Source: Gamsiella multidivaricata (Eukaryota > Mortierellomycota > Mortierellomycetes > Mortierellales > Mortierellaceae). Taken from it: a stretch of 64,000 nt of DNA. Of the stretch, positions 32,873 through 44,030 are shown one piece after another. Position 1 is the first letter of the stretch, and every line of letters begins with the position of its first letter. Made by a program: the position numbers and the translations under genes. The stretch covers positions 1 to 64,000 of the forward strand of contig NW_026251774.1 of the NCBI RefSeq assembly GCF_025024155.1. The letters run 5' to 3'. The notes below the pieces were generated by a model. It was not told where the DNA came from, did not search any database, and worked only from the letters and a program-made list of their open reading frames with translations.

Positions 32873-35350
32873 AAGAATATAATCTCACCCCCCCGTGAGA
32901 TTACCCCCCGTTTTGTCATCTCACAGGGGTGTAAGCGGGTTATTCTTACACCCCGGTAAGAATAATTCGAGCTTTTTTTTTTCACGGGGAGGTGAGCGCC
33001 ATATTCTCACGGGGGTAGTCTGTAGGGCCTCGTTTAAAAAAAAAAATCACTCGTTTATTGTTCAAGGTCTGTTTCAGCAGGATGGAATTCTTTGGATGGT
33101 CGCGACATCTCGCTGCTGCTCTTGATACGTTTGGCTCCTGGACGCCCCTTCGGCTTCACCACAAGTGGGTCTTTAGTGACACTAAGACCTGCTTCGTTGT
33201 CAGACGCGTCCTGTAGCTCTATGAGTCCCGTCTCCGTTTCAGCGAGGTTGAGAGGTTGTTGAGCGTTTGCATCGCATTGCTGGACCGGCTGTCCTCATGA
33301 TGGCCAGCTCTCTCACGATCCCTGTAACATCTGTGTGCCACTTTATCCTCAGTCGCTCTTCCTTTCTTGCCTGTGGTTTCGAGGATCCTGTAGAGAACAA
33401 GGTGTGCACAATCCTCGTACAAGCGCTGGCGGGGTGATCCTCGGTCCTGGTGGAGGCGATGTAATGCGGGTAGGCGACTAGAAGCTTTGAACCAATTTTC
33501 GTCTCGAAACCTTCAAGATCCTGCCACTGCTCCTTGAACCAGCGCCTGAGAACGAGGCTGATCAAATACTTGCACCTGCTGTCCCCTTGCATCACGCAAA
33601 AGAAGTGCCTGCACACAATCTCCGTGTTTTGCAGCAAGAGGCAGGTGCAAAAATATGAATGGCCAACCATAACCACAACAAACTCCTGTTGACTACGACG
33701 GATCTTGTTGTGGATGGAATAAACCACAATGATTTCGGCTGGGTCCAGTCTTGAGAGTAGTGATGCCAGAGAAGACTCGCGGAGGGCTTTCCCAGTTCGG
33801 TCGACCTATGCAAATGGATTCTGTGGTGTAGTAAATGACAATCATTCGGTTGGCCTCGCAAAGTTGATATTGGATCACGGGAAAGAGCACTGCCCCAGAA
33901 TAAAAGAATAAACGGTCTGGTTCCTGGACCAGAGTCTTCTTTCCTAAAATCATGTGTATCACACGTCGCATTCGTCCAGACTGTCCGGATAACACCACAG
34001 CAACGACAGGTACTGACTACCACCGTCAGTAACCCACGCAACAAGATACAGTCAACAGGGAATGCCGATCCTGATCATTCGCTATCTTTGCACCGTCAAC
34101 TGCTCTTATTTAGGCATTGTACTTGCCCTGCAGCGCTTCCTCAATCACCGATCGTCTCATTGAGCATCCGTCATCGGCCCACCCTCGTCAAACGGCATTA
34201 TAAAGGTACAATCGAGGCCTGATCAGCGAGTATTGGCATACAACGACTCTAGAGAGGTGGACTTCATTGTCATGACTCCTCACCTCATCGGATATCACAT
34301 ATGCGAACTCCTTGCAACTACCCCAGTCATTCCCAAAGGAATATAGTCCTAGCTCGTACCATTTAGCTAAACAGATCCTATATTTATTTCCTTCCATTTT
34401 CGTTTACCTTTGTGTTCATACATTCCAATCTAAAGGAGGACCCTGCACCGCGAACCAGTAAGTAACCGAAGCACGCCCTTGCCGAAGTCCTATTCGCGTG
34501 GTGTCTTCTATTGTAAATAGAACTAATGATAGAAGTTACAGAACTCGTTATTAGACCCCCTACGCCGCATTACCCCGTTGCTTCTTGCCATGGTAGGCAG
34601 TGAGGCTTTTAGTCAATCAGAGGTATTATTCAGAAGCCGGTTGTTACAAACGATCCTTCGTGCAGCGCCATACGCGTCGCTCTTGTCCTGTGCATCGAAA
34701 AATAATCCAACGGTTACAGCCCAATTGAATGAATCTCCCTAGTTCCTAGTTTTGGAGCGTCAAATGTGTGAGTTAAGTCCAGATGCACTTCTCAGTTCAT
34801 CATGGAAGAATGCTGAAAAAGCAAACGCGTGGCGATACCTCTAAATGCTTCTCAATTGCAAAGGCGCTTTGGATAATGCGCAAGGTGAGCATCAAGAGTT
34901 TACTGAGTGCAATTGTTTATGAGCATCTAGTCTATGAGTAAGACGTATCTCAGGACATTCTCCGGATACCCAGTCTGGATAGACCATAGACTATAGCCTT
35001 GCATAACAGACTCTGGTGAATATGTGGTGTTGCTGATGCTGCTGATGCTTATGGCCATTGATTACCCATCGTGATTTAGCGACCTCTCTCTTCTTTTCTT
35101 TCTACATAAGACAAACCCTAATCATCTTGACTTAAAGTCTAGCATTGCATGCAAACAGCCTTGCACATTTCGAAAAAGAAAAGAGGACGAGCTCAAAAAG
35201 GACGAGCTCCAGATAGGCGTGCAGGAGTGTGACATAGGCATGAGAACGAGCAAAAGGACGAGCTGCAGATGGGCGTAAAGCAATTGGACGAAGAGAGAGA
35301 ATGACACAACCTGGCCGTTGCTCGAGATTATCTGGTCATGGAGATATGGA
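32873..35350 (-). mobile_element. Mutator-like element remnant with SWIM-finger transposase
   Basis: The terminus GGAAGAATATAATCTCA at 32,873 is followed by ~150 bp of iterated motifs of the form TCTTACGGGG/AATCTCAC. The same terminus occurs near 1,262 and near 37,490. The minus strand encodes the broken transposase listed separately. The far part (34,560-35,350) is non-coding and matches 1-790. The right end is placed where that match stops in this window and is uncertain. Confidence 0.55.
33055..34044 (-). pseudogene. Mutator-like transposase, C-terminal part, frameshifted
   Basis: A SWIM-type zinc finger (CTCLLLQNTEIVCRH, pattern CxCx9CxH) sits near 33,600-33,650, followed by an Arg/Trp-rich segment (RRWFKEQWQDLEG). 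After a frame change the coding runs to 33,055 through a basic tail (KPKGRPGAKRIKSSSEMSRP). SWIM fingers plus basic tails are typical of MULE/FAR1-like transposases. Upstream sequence to about 34,044 shows alternating frames and no intact DDE core. The element is dead. Confidence 0.6.
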
Positions 35351-35479
35351 GTTATATATTCTACGAAGGTGGAGGGCATGGTGAAATGCACTCTTTCTCG
35401 CAATTTTTTTCTCTGTGCACACCCTAACACTCTATAACCAACATCACTGTTGCAAATTACCTTCCTCGCCAGCATTCCA

Positions 35480-36372
35480 CTACACGCTACGCTAACTACA
35501 GTGATCAAGGCACAGAGAAACGAATGTACATTCTACAACTGCGTCCAGGGACTGCTGGACAGGAAAGCGGCGATCCAGCCACAGGAGCGTCGCATTGATC
35601 AGGGTCTCCCGGTCAGGGACGGGGACGGACCTGTGCCATTGACCAAGTCAGAAAAAAACCACTTGATTCGGTTGCACTCAACGGTGCCAGTTCAAGTGAG
35701 AAACGTCCTTTTAAATGTGTTCGTCCGATTTGAAAGGCGCGAGGATAGAAGCATGGATTTCATCTGCGTTTGCAGAAAGCCATTCCTGACAAGAGATAGC
35801 CTGAGCAAGCATTACAAGTGGGTCTGCGCCATTCCAACATCCCGATTAACGTTCCAGGGCTTCAACTTATTGACAGCGCTCAAGTTCTCCCTGATGATTT
35901 GGAGGTCGCCAATGCCTCAGGTACATCTGGTGACGAGGTTGATGAGGAGAACCACAAAGGCGATGAGGCGTTTAGCGGCAGCAATGCACTCATATTCAAC
36001 AATAACGTCATTTCGGCTACTTCAATGACATTTGATTCAGGAAGAGTGGTTGGTGCAACTATCCGAGAGTTCATGCGGGGCTCGGATATTGCAAATACTC
36101 AACAGCAACATGTACAGCGCATGCAAATCATGGCGTTTTAAGAGGAACAGCGCACGCTAATCACAGCTATGGAGCAACGGGTCCTGAGCTCTATTGCCCA
36201 GATTGCAGCAGGTCAAGGGCAGGGGCAAGCTATGCAAGCTGCTTCTGCTTCTGCTTCTGGCACCGGACCTTCCAGTCCGGTTTCTACAAGTAGAAAAAGA
36301 ACGCGCTCTAAGGCCCCTCACTTTGGTACATTCAAATCCCCTAGTCGTATGTCTCCAACTGAAAATAAGTAA
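35480..36372 (+). pseudogene. Broken paralogue of the Cys/His coiled-coil gene
   Basis: The plus strand reads NECTFYNC, then a Cys/His cluster (FICVCRKPFLTRDSLSKHYK), shifts frame near 35,815-35,820, continues through an acidic region and NTQQQHVQRMQIMAF to an in-frame TAA at 36,139-36,141, and resumes in the same frame with MEQRVLSSIAQIAAGQGQG and a basic tail (TSRKRTRSKAPHFGTF). The order of motifs matches the gene at 9,561-10,505. One frameshift and one stop make it a pseudogene. A solo LTR lies about 140 bp downstream on the opposite strand. Confidence 0.55.
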
Positions 36373-36514
36373 AATAAAAATGGCGGTTTGGTGGAGCGAG
36401 TGTAGAACGATATAAAATTGTGCAGATGTAGAGACGGGAAAGCGCATGGTCTTGCCTTGCTTATCATTTTCCACGATAGTGAAAGCTAGGTAACTCCCTA
36501 CGCGTCGGCATGCT

Positions 36515-36686
36515 TGCAAACGATTGGAGTATCTGAGGTGTCGAAGGATCTAGGGTGAAAAGGGTATTTTATTGGGCGAATGCTGCTATCTAGTTCTATG
36601 CGTAGATAGGGGTTATATACTAGTTGCATCGGTGTCAACAGTGCATTGAAATATTGTAGAAACTGGGCGAAGCACTGTCGACATCA
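36515..36686 (-). mobile_element. Solo LTR, diverged copy
   Basis: This 172-bp unit matches the block LTRs only between TGATGTC and TTGCA on the minus strand and keeps the TATA-like (TATATAAC) and AATAAA segments. Flanking sequence differs completely, which fixes the repeat ends. Confidence 0.6.
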
Positions 36687-36929
36687 TAGCATACTAAATC
36701 TAGCATTAAACCTTTGCAAAGATCCACGATAGTGATTTTGAATCGTAAAGTACTACTCCAATATGATCACAAACGACTGTCTGTTTTCTCTTTTCCATGG
36801 CACCTCGTCATTCAGCTTCGGAGTGAAATCTGGCTCAATCCTGCCTCATATTGGATTGGACAAAGGGGTAGATTCTCCAGCGATAAGGAAACCGATATGT
36901 GAATCTACATGTAGACCTAGTATGACACC

Positions 36930-37140
36930 CCGTTATCACCGCACTACTGGTAAACAGCAATTTAGTGCGTCGCCCGAGTGTGTCAAGAGTGTAACACACC
37001 TGGTATCAGAGAACGGAGCTGAACTACAGTCTATATTAAGGAAGCGATGGCTAAAAAGATCCGGATCCTTAAACGAATTGAGGTGATGGGACTAGATGTG
37101 TGGTAAAAGCAAGAGCAATCTATTAACTTACGTATTGGGT
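36930..37140 (+). mobile_element. Ty3/gypsy 5' fragment: LTR end, primer-binding site, gag start
   Basis: TGGTATCAGAGAAC at about 37,003 follows a GTGTAACACACC segment and fits a primer-binding site for initiator tRNA-Met. An ATG about 45 bp downstream opens a short basic frame (MAKKIRILKRIE) that stops after ~20 codons. Related LTR-like motifs (ACACCCCGTTATC) recur inverted near 37,270. This is probably the 5' end of the gypsy element whose pol lies at 38.6 kb. Confidence 0.5.
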
Positions 37141-37504
37141 ACGATGGCGCGTGGTCAGGGCAGAAGGAAAAAAGTTCGGGCTGGTATAGAGAGAGAGGTG
37201 TACAAAAGTGCGCACTGGTAGAGAGAGAGAGAGATGTACTGAGGTTTGCACTCTTGACACATCTGGGCGACGATAACGGGGTGTCAGGCGCTTAAGCACT
37301 TAGAACCCAGGTATTGATCATAAAGCCTCTTTTATATGCCCATGAGATTATCTTTGTTTCGCTATAGAATAACAGGGTGTAAGATTAAAGCTCTTACGGG
37401 GGGTGTGAGAATAAAATTTCACTATGTGCTTTGGATAATCTCACGGGGGGTGTAAGAATAAAATCTTACGGGGGGTGAGATTATATTCTTCCTTACCTTT
37501 TCCC
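37141..37504. other. Repeat-rich spacer
   Basis: The part from about 37,375 to 37,490 consists of iterated TCTTACGGGGGGTG / AATCTCACGGGG motifs ending GAGATTATATTCTTCC, the terminus also found at 32,873 and 1,262. No gene is seen. Confidence 0.5.
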
Positions 37505-38312
37505 TGCCATAAACAGACGTGTGATTATTCGTCGACCCTCTGCTATTGCCGACCCTTACTTCCTTGGCTGCATGCGAAAGTTATATGTCGCCCGACTGAT
37601 CCGTCATACCCCTTCTTGCCTGTTTGTCGCCCTGCTAACTAGCCATATGGATCCCTATCTATTCATTGTAGCAAGGGGGGTGCGACCAAGTGCGGCTAAG
37701 CTACCCATGGCCAGATTTTATGGCGAAATCATGGATAAAGCCAAACACTTAGCGAGCCAGTCATTAGATGATCCGGGGATGTGCATGGCGGCGCTGAAGA
37801 TGTTGAACAAAGCCATTAATGAAAAAATGGGTCTATTTGCCATTGAAGACCCAATGATCGCAATTACAGAGGGAAGAACCAAGGGAAAGCGACTCAAGAG
37901 CAGCATGGAGCAGCCCAGTAAACGTAAAAAGCCGAGGACGACCTCGACATATTAAAAACTTTAATAAGATCAGAAAAATAAAAAAGACCTCGCGCGCGCA
38001 AGATCCTGGCCCTAGTTGATATATAGGAGATCAATATGGAGTCAATATAATGGGGTGAATCTCTTTGTTCATTTGTAAGATAAAAAAAAAGCCATTTTAG
38101 ATGGCACCGGGTGACAAACAGGCAAGGAGCAATATAACAAGTTGATGAGGTAGCAAGCAGCCGGGGATCCATATGGCTAGTTGATAGGGCGACAATAGAC
38201 AAGAAGGAGTATGACGAGTCGATCGGGCGACATATAACTTTTGCATGCAGCCAAGGAAGTAAGGGTCGGCAAATAGCAGAGGGGTCGACGAATAATCACA
38301 CGTCTACATATG
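37505..38312 (+). mobile_element. Long-TIR element B, with transposase-tail remnant
   Basis: This is a sister of element A (11,480-12,256) in the opposite orientation, with the same ~165-bp inverted arms. The plus-strand frame 37,521-37,955 runs from the arm into MARFYGEIMDKAKHLASQSL, a helical MLNKAINEKM segment and a basic tail (GKRLKSSMEQPSKRKKP). It is the C-terminal piece of a transposase rather than a complete gene. TATTTGGCAACC / GGTTGTCAAATAG motifs border the element on the right near 38,562-38,590. Confidence 0.6.
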
Positions 38313-38323
38313 GTGGGTAGGGG

Positions 38324-38484
38324 TAGTGATTGTAACTCGAGTTAACTCGAGTTAACTCTTCGATGACCTTACTGAATGTATTGTCAATTATAGTCTTTTT
38401 ATTTAACACATTATTGCTAATTGACAATGCAATCAGCGATGTTATCAAATTTTTCAGTTGAGTTAACTCGAGTTACAATCACTA
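38324..38484. mobile_element. hAT-type MITE (161 bp) nested beside element B
   Basis: Inverted ends TAGTGATTGTAACTCGAGTT enclose an AT-rich core. Direct 8-bp repeats GGTAGGGG flank it at 38,316-38,323 and 38,485-38,492. The sister element A has the corresponding uninterrupted site near 12,261-12,269. It has no coding capacity. Confidence 0.85.
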
Positions 38485-38589
38485 GGTAGGGGTCGGCAAA
38501 TAAGCATTCTCGATCGGTCGGCGAATAAATAATTTGTTCCTCAAGGGTCCTATTTTACATGGTATTTGGCAACCGGGTTGTCAAATAGC

Positions 38590-40530
38590 GTTGCTTTTAT
38601 GCATTGAAGAATATTTTTGTGCAGGTATCTGTGCTATCATTTCCGAATTTTGCTGAGTCCTTTTATGTCGCTACAGATGCATCTAATGTAGGTAGTGGAG
38701 CCGTCTTGTATCAGCTGCCTGAAGGCGAAGAGAATCCCAAGAACATTAGATACATTTCATTTGTCGCAAGATCGTTGCAGGAGAGAGAAAGGAAGTACTC
38801 TGCAACGCAGAAGGAGCTACTAGGAATAGTGTGGGGTAGGTATTTTACGTTGTACACGGACCACCGCGCACTGAAGTTCATTCATTCTCAAAATGAGATG
38901 AACTCTATACTCATTGGATGGCAAGAGACTATCCTGGATTACACATTTAAGGTCGTTTACCGACCAGGAGTGCTTAATGTGCTACCCGATGCATTGTCGC
39001 GTCAGTTCCCCACAGGAGCTTTGGAATACCAATTAATGGACCCGCGAAGATTTATAGCTACATGCATCTTATCCAGGTCAAGCAAACTCCCAGAGAGACG
39101 GTGTCAGAAGACAAACGTAAAACATTGCTAGCCGATACCTATGCGCTTAGCCATTTTGGCGCCAATGCCATGGTCAATCATATTCACACTCTAAACAAAA
39201 CTTGGCCCTTAATGGCTAAAGAATGCTTAGAATTTGTTCAGCGCTATACAGTATGTCAGTGCGTAAGTATAGGACGCAAGGGATATCATCCTCTGTCTGC
39301 AATCCATGTCCAACTGCCCGGAGAGCATATGGCAACAGATCTTGCCGGACCTCTCCCAGAAAGTGCCAAAGAGAACACCATGTTGCTTATTTTAGTAGAT
39401 GTCTGCACTCGGTCCGTCTTTCTTATGTCCATGAAAAATAAGACAGCAGCAACCGTAGCGCGCAGATTATTTAAGATATTTACCATCATTGGTTTTCCCC
39501 GCATTTTGCAGTCGGACAATGGAAAAGAGCTTGCCAATGAGGTTATGAGAGTGGTGACCCCACAGAGATGGGTGTACAACATCGGCTGGTCACTTCATAT
39601 CACCCTCGAGCCAACGGCGTAGCCGAGAACTATGTTAAGACAGCTATAAACATTATCCGTAAAGAAATCAAAGTGAAGAAACGCAATTGGGACCGACATG
39701 TCACCATGGCTCAATTAGCCATGAATACGAGGATTGTTGCATTGCACAACTCGTCCCCTTTTTCGTTATTTTTTGCCAGACATTTCAACGGTTTCCATAA
39801 TTTTTCAAACGACAAGGATGACCGATTATCCTATAGTGAACTCTTGGAGTGACTTCAATACATGACTGAAGTTGTCTTCCCAGCTGTGAGCGCTAAGTCG
39901 CGTGCCATTTAGAAGAGAATGATTGAGTGATTCAACAGAGCGGTACTGCGCAATGAGTTTCCGAATGGAGCCAAGGCTATGACTCTCGATCCTATCTTGG
40001 GTAATAAATTGACGCTGTTGTGCGTAGAACCACAGACAGTGCGTATGTTTTGAAGGACGGCACTGGCGATTTGCTTCAACGCCAATATGCCCCTATGCTC
40101 CATCCCAACTCAAACTCGTACTCGACGACTATGACGACACCACTAACGAAGTAGAAGAAATTCTCGAACATCGGGATGATTCTGAGGGGGGGGCGTGGAA
40201 TATTTCGTAAGCTGGAAAGGGTATACATAGAGGACCTGGGAACCAGAAGAGAACTTTGTTGAGAGAAAGTGTATCAGAGACTACAGGAAGAGTCGCAATC
40301 TCCCTGCACCACCTTCTCGACCGCAGCCTCGTTAAACTTTGAGGAGCCACAAGGCGAAGCAGAATCAGCACGTAAAAATAATATGAACAACTCTGCTGAT
40401 AGTGTAACTACTCCGAAACCTAAACGCGGTCGCCCACCAAAGGTCAATATAAGCGCAATTGATCGAGAGCTACCCCGCAAACGAGGACACGGTAGGCCAC
40501 GAAGCAAATCAGCGAGCAGAAAGTAGAGGA
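38590..40530 (+). mobile_element. Ty3/gypsy chromodomain retrotransposon, pol fragment, decayed
   Basis: Domains in order are a retrotransposon RNase H (ATDASNVGSGAVLY, SATQKELLGIVW, LYTDHRALKFI), an integrase with HH-CC finger, core Asp (MATDLAGPL), Asp (LQSDNGKEL) and Glu (NGVAENYVKT), and a linker (DLLQRQYAP). A chromodomain lies at about 40,115-40,290 (EILEHRDDSE, then VEYFVSWKGYT, WEPEENFVE). A basic AT-hook-like tail (KPKRGRPPK) ends near 40,525. Frames change near 39,090, 39,580 and in the G-run at 40,185, and an in-frame TAG lies in the chromodomain. Reverse transcriptase and protease are missing. Confidence 0.9.
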
Positions 40531-40989
40531 GTATGAGAAGGGGGGTTTTATGTGCTTTTCCCTTGAACCACGACAGAGGTTTTCCTTCGGGCTTTCCCTC
40601 GCAAGGCCTTTTTGCTTTTTGCCTTGTAGTGATTATTACAATTGTCATGTAGAGGTTTTAAACCTTTCTTTTTTTATAATTTTGTTTACCTTGAGGTTTT
40701 CACTTTTTCCCCCAGACCGTAATCAATCAGCCCAATATTATTAGCCGCCCTCAGTTCTAAAAATCGTGCACGATGTTGTCTGCGATGTTGTTCTCGATGT
40801 TGTGTTAAGGGGGGGAGCGGACGCTGTTCGTGTAACATCGTCGGTTGACATCGTGGACTCGCCAAAAAGGACGATGTTTAGGGCAAAATCGTCGACATCA
40901 GGTTCTCACACCCTAGTCAAGCTCAACGTCCCACTGTTTTCGCTTCCTGTTCTTCATTCATCGCACACCCGTCGCCATCCCCGCAACCC
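40531..40989. other. Spacer with purine tract and iterated CGATGTTG motifs
   Basis: A GAGAAGGGGGG tract at about 40,536 could be a gypsy polypurine tract. From 40,770 to 40,890 CGATGTTGT-type motifs occur three times and then inverted (ACATCGT) several times. This is possibly the subterminal end of the Harbinger element, but no matching right-hand terminus was found. Confidence 0.4.
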
Positions 40990-42810
40990 ATGTCGCAAGA
41001 GCAACGTACTGTTACCAATGAGGTTGACTCCAGTTCTCCTTCTTCCCCTCCCCTCACTCCCCGCCCACCTGAGTACGACGTTTTACCTGCGCCTACCATC
41101 AGCAGGGCAGAAGAATCTGACCCCGAGCAGGAAACTCCATTGACCCGCTCGAGCATTCGATCTCGTCGTCTCTATCATCAGAATGGAGCAACAAACCAAG
41201 ACTTTTTTCGAATGAGCAGACGACCTCAACAACAGCAAAGTCGGCAGCAACTCTCTGACGATCCTGTTCGCGACGTTCTACATCATCAGTCCCAGCTACG
41301 GCAACCACCACAGTCACAACACCAACAGCCTCAACAACACCAGCAGCCTCAACAGCCTCAACAGTATCAACAGCATCAGCTGTACCCAAGGAACCAACAG
41401 TACCAAGAGCAACTGCATCGAAAGCAGCAGTTTTCTACTTTGGAGCTTCTTCGGCTGCAGGCCCTGAGTCAGGTAAATAAAACACGCGACACCTTTTCTC
41501 TTGTCAGACTGTAGCCTCGTTGCAGATGGTGACAAGCGTCTCTTTTCTAGCATTGCGATAATCCCTTGTTCCCCACCCATTCAGCGCCAGGCACACGCTA
41601 TGGACCTTTGCAAACGACCGCTGCCTCCCTTGGTATTGCGTCAAACACGGGACCCCTGGATGTTTCTCAATTGACGTATCCTTCGCAGCCTCAAGACCAT
41701 ATGTCATCACCGGTCTCTGTTGCCTCATCACTACGTTCTCCTCTGCTTTCGGCAGCATTCCCTTCCCCGACTTTAACTGCCAGCAGCGTATCCTCCAATT
41801 CTCCCGCAGTCCCAAAAAAACTGCCTCGACGGCCTTCCGCGCCTACTCAGTCAGAGGCGAAGGGGAGGTCGAAAGGACATGTTTTCACAATGGACCAGGA
41901 GACGTATATCGCAGAGCTGCTTGCGGACCCAGAGACTTGGTCTCTTTTGGACGGTCCAAGTGACAGAAACAGCTACCACATGCCTAAGACCGAGGTTCGT
42001 GAAGGCATTGCTAAGAAGGTCAATCTCAAGTTTTCCACGGAGGAGAAGCCGGTAACCCTTGATGGCTTTCAGATCAAGAACAAGATCGATAACATGAAGA
42101 AAGTCTGGAAGAGGGCTAACCTGGCTCTCAACAAGACCGGCAATGGAGACCTGCCCAACAAGTCATTGAAGGAGAAGGTCATCCAAATTTGTCACTTCTA
42201 CTACATCTTGGTCGAGGTCTGGTCTGCGTCTTGGTCCTTGAACCCAAGGGAGCCCTATCAGCTTACCGGCAACCTCAACCGACCTATTCCGGACGACAAC
42301 GACATCACTAGCGACGAGAGCGACGGGCAAGGCACTGGAGCTGGACCGCCGGACTCTCCCAATAGACTCCCAGAAACCAGCGCTGTACGCGGACACCGGA
42401 GCTCAACGACACCGGCCAAGACATCCAACAAGCGTGGAAATGAAGGGTCGGATTACGCCGCCATGCTCAAGAACTTATCTGACATATCTGAAACAGCGCA
42501 CGAGCTCAAACGACAGAAACTGGCTATCGAGGAGAGGGCAATCGAGGATAATCGCCGGTATCAAGAAGCGCAGATACGATTCATCGAGATGCAGACCTTG
42601 AAGCTGAAGTCCGAAATGGAGGCTGAAAGGATGAAGTTGGAGATCGAAAAAATTAAGGCAGCCGCAGAGATGAAGAGAGCAGAGGCGGAATTGGCGAAAG
42701 CGCAGTACACGGGAGTAACGCAACAGAGATCTTCACAAAGTCCACAGAGATGTAGTCCTAGCCCGCAGAGAAGTCCTAGCGGTGGAAGTTCATCCAAGTA
42801 TCATCACTAA
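40990..42810 (+). CDS. PIF/Harbinger accessory Myb/SANT-like protein
   Basis: Exons 40,990-41,472 and 41,551-42,810 join in phase 0 across a 78-bp GTAAAT...TAG intron to 580 residues. The first exon is Ser/Pro- and Gln/His-rich, with PQQ/HQQ repeats at about 78-145. Residues ~270-350 form a Myb/SANT-like DNA-binding domain (HVFTMDQETYIAELLADPE, DGFQIKNKIDNMKKVWKRAN). The C terminus (about 480-560) is a long Glu/Lys/Arg coiled coil. The gene is convergent with a Harbinger transposase 24 bp away. In this superfamily a separate Myb-like protein binds the ends and imports the transposase (family knowledge). The reading frame is intact. Confidence 0.85.
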
Positions 42811-42833
42811 AGAACTGCTATATTTTTTATTAC

Positions 42834-44030
42834 TCATCGTCTTCTTTGTAAAACTGCGGCCATGATAGTGATTCGTTTGTTTAATGCCTCCTCACGCATC
42901 TGTCTCTGTTGAGCAGGAGTCAACTCATCGTCGTTATCGTCGTCACTACCACCCTCGCTACCACTGTCATTTTCTGCAATCGTGCCCCTCGCCCTCCTTT
43001 CCTCGACCTCCTCTTGTATCCATCGCTCAGTCTCTTTTTCATACGGATTGTGAATCCCACTCGTCAAAAGAATATTGTGCAGGACAACGCAAGCCGCTAC
43101 ATGCCTACTTGCCTCAAAGACGCTCTGGTTGCTGTTGATATGGATTCTAAGGCAGCGGAGGGATTTGAATCGTCCTTTGAGTAGACCAAAGCCATGCTCC
43201 ACTTTCGTCCGGGTTCCACTGAGTTTTTTGTTGAATTTGATCTTGTTGGGCGTAAGAGCGCCTTTGAAGGCTGTCATGAGAGTAGGTGACAGCCCATACG
43301 CCGCATCACCGACCATGTATTCGTCTCCCTCGAAGTACCGGTTCTGGAAGCGATAGAGCTCGGTGTCCTTATACGCTGCGGAGTCATGTCTGCTCCCCGG
43401 GTATCCCGTGGAAAAGAAGATGAAAACTCCTCGATGATCACAGACGCCAGTCGCGCCCATTGCGAAGTTGCCTTTCCTTGTTGCCCAGCTGTTCTTGTCC
43501 ATTGAAGGCACACGGTATAAAGGAAATAAGGTACCGTCAATGGCCCCAAGCAAGTCTTTGAAACCCTTTTTCGCGAAAACCGCCTTGATGATAGCCTTCG
43601 CCTCGACATCGGGCCAGGAAACGAATCTCGAGATATGGGCACAGAGTGCTTCGATGACCCGCTGGGAGTACTTGATGGCTGTCCCTTCAGTTACGCCCAA
43701 TACTCGACCGATTGCTTTGTATGAAACCAATGATCCGTCGTGTGCTAGGCGATGAAGGCCAACTTTCAGCTGGATTGCGACATCCATCTGGGGCTTCTTC
43801 CCCTGACGTTGAAACACCGAGTGATCTCGAATGATCTCGAGCACGTACTCGAACTGCTCGGGAGATAACCGTAGAGCATCTTGGAAGAGGGTCCCATTGT
43901 CCGTGGTAAGGACTTTGTCCCGGTAGGTCGACGACTTGAAGATTGGTGTCCTTGGATTGAGGTATCTGTTGGTTTTAAAAAAATGCTTTGTGATGAACAC
44001 TTTCAGGAACAGAGGAGTGATTGTAAACAT
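42834..44030 (-). CDS. PIF/Harbinger DDE transposase
   Basis: From the first in-frame ATG (44,030) this is 398 residues. The frame is open upstream to 44,138 without an ATG, so an upstream exon or a frameshifted start is possible; an ATG at 44,191 leads in another frame. A helix-turn-helix-like region (YKAIGRVLGVTEGTAIKYS) precedes the DDE_Tnp_4 nuclease with Asp in LLGAIDGTLFPL, the GYPGSRHDSAAY segment, Asp in MVGDAAYGLSP and Glu in TKVEHGFGLLKGRF. A HNILL segment and a very acidic C terminus follow. The catalytic residues are intact and there is no internal stop, so with its accessory partner this is the least decayed transposon here. Confidence 0.9.
   Translation of the reverse strand: MFTITPLFLKVFITKHFFKTNRYLNPRTPIFKSSTYRDKVLTTDNGTLFQDALRLSPEQFEYVLEIIRDHSVFQRQGKKPQMDVAIQLKVGLHRLAHDGSLVSYKAIGRVLGVTEGTAIKYSQRVIEALCAHISRFVSWPDVEAKAIIKAVFAKKGFKDLLGAIDGTLFPLYRVPSMDKNSWATRKGNFAMGATGVCDHRGVFIFFSTGYPGSRHDSAAYKDTELYRFQNRYFEGDEYMVGDAAYGLSPTLMTAFKGALTPNKIKFNKKLSGTRTKVEHGFGLLKGRFKSLRCLRIHINSNQSVFEASRHVAACVVLHNILLTSGIHNPYEKETERWIQEEVEERRARGTIAENDSGSEGGSDDDNDDELTPAQQRQMREEALNKRITIMAAVLQRRR

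Noticed and set aside
40769..40890. Possible CRISPR-like or satellite array from the repeated CGATGTTG motifs
   Set aside because: The units are short, irregularly spaced and occur in both orientations, and the organism is a eukaryote.
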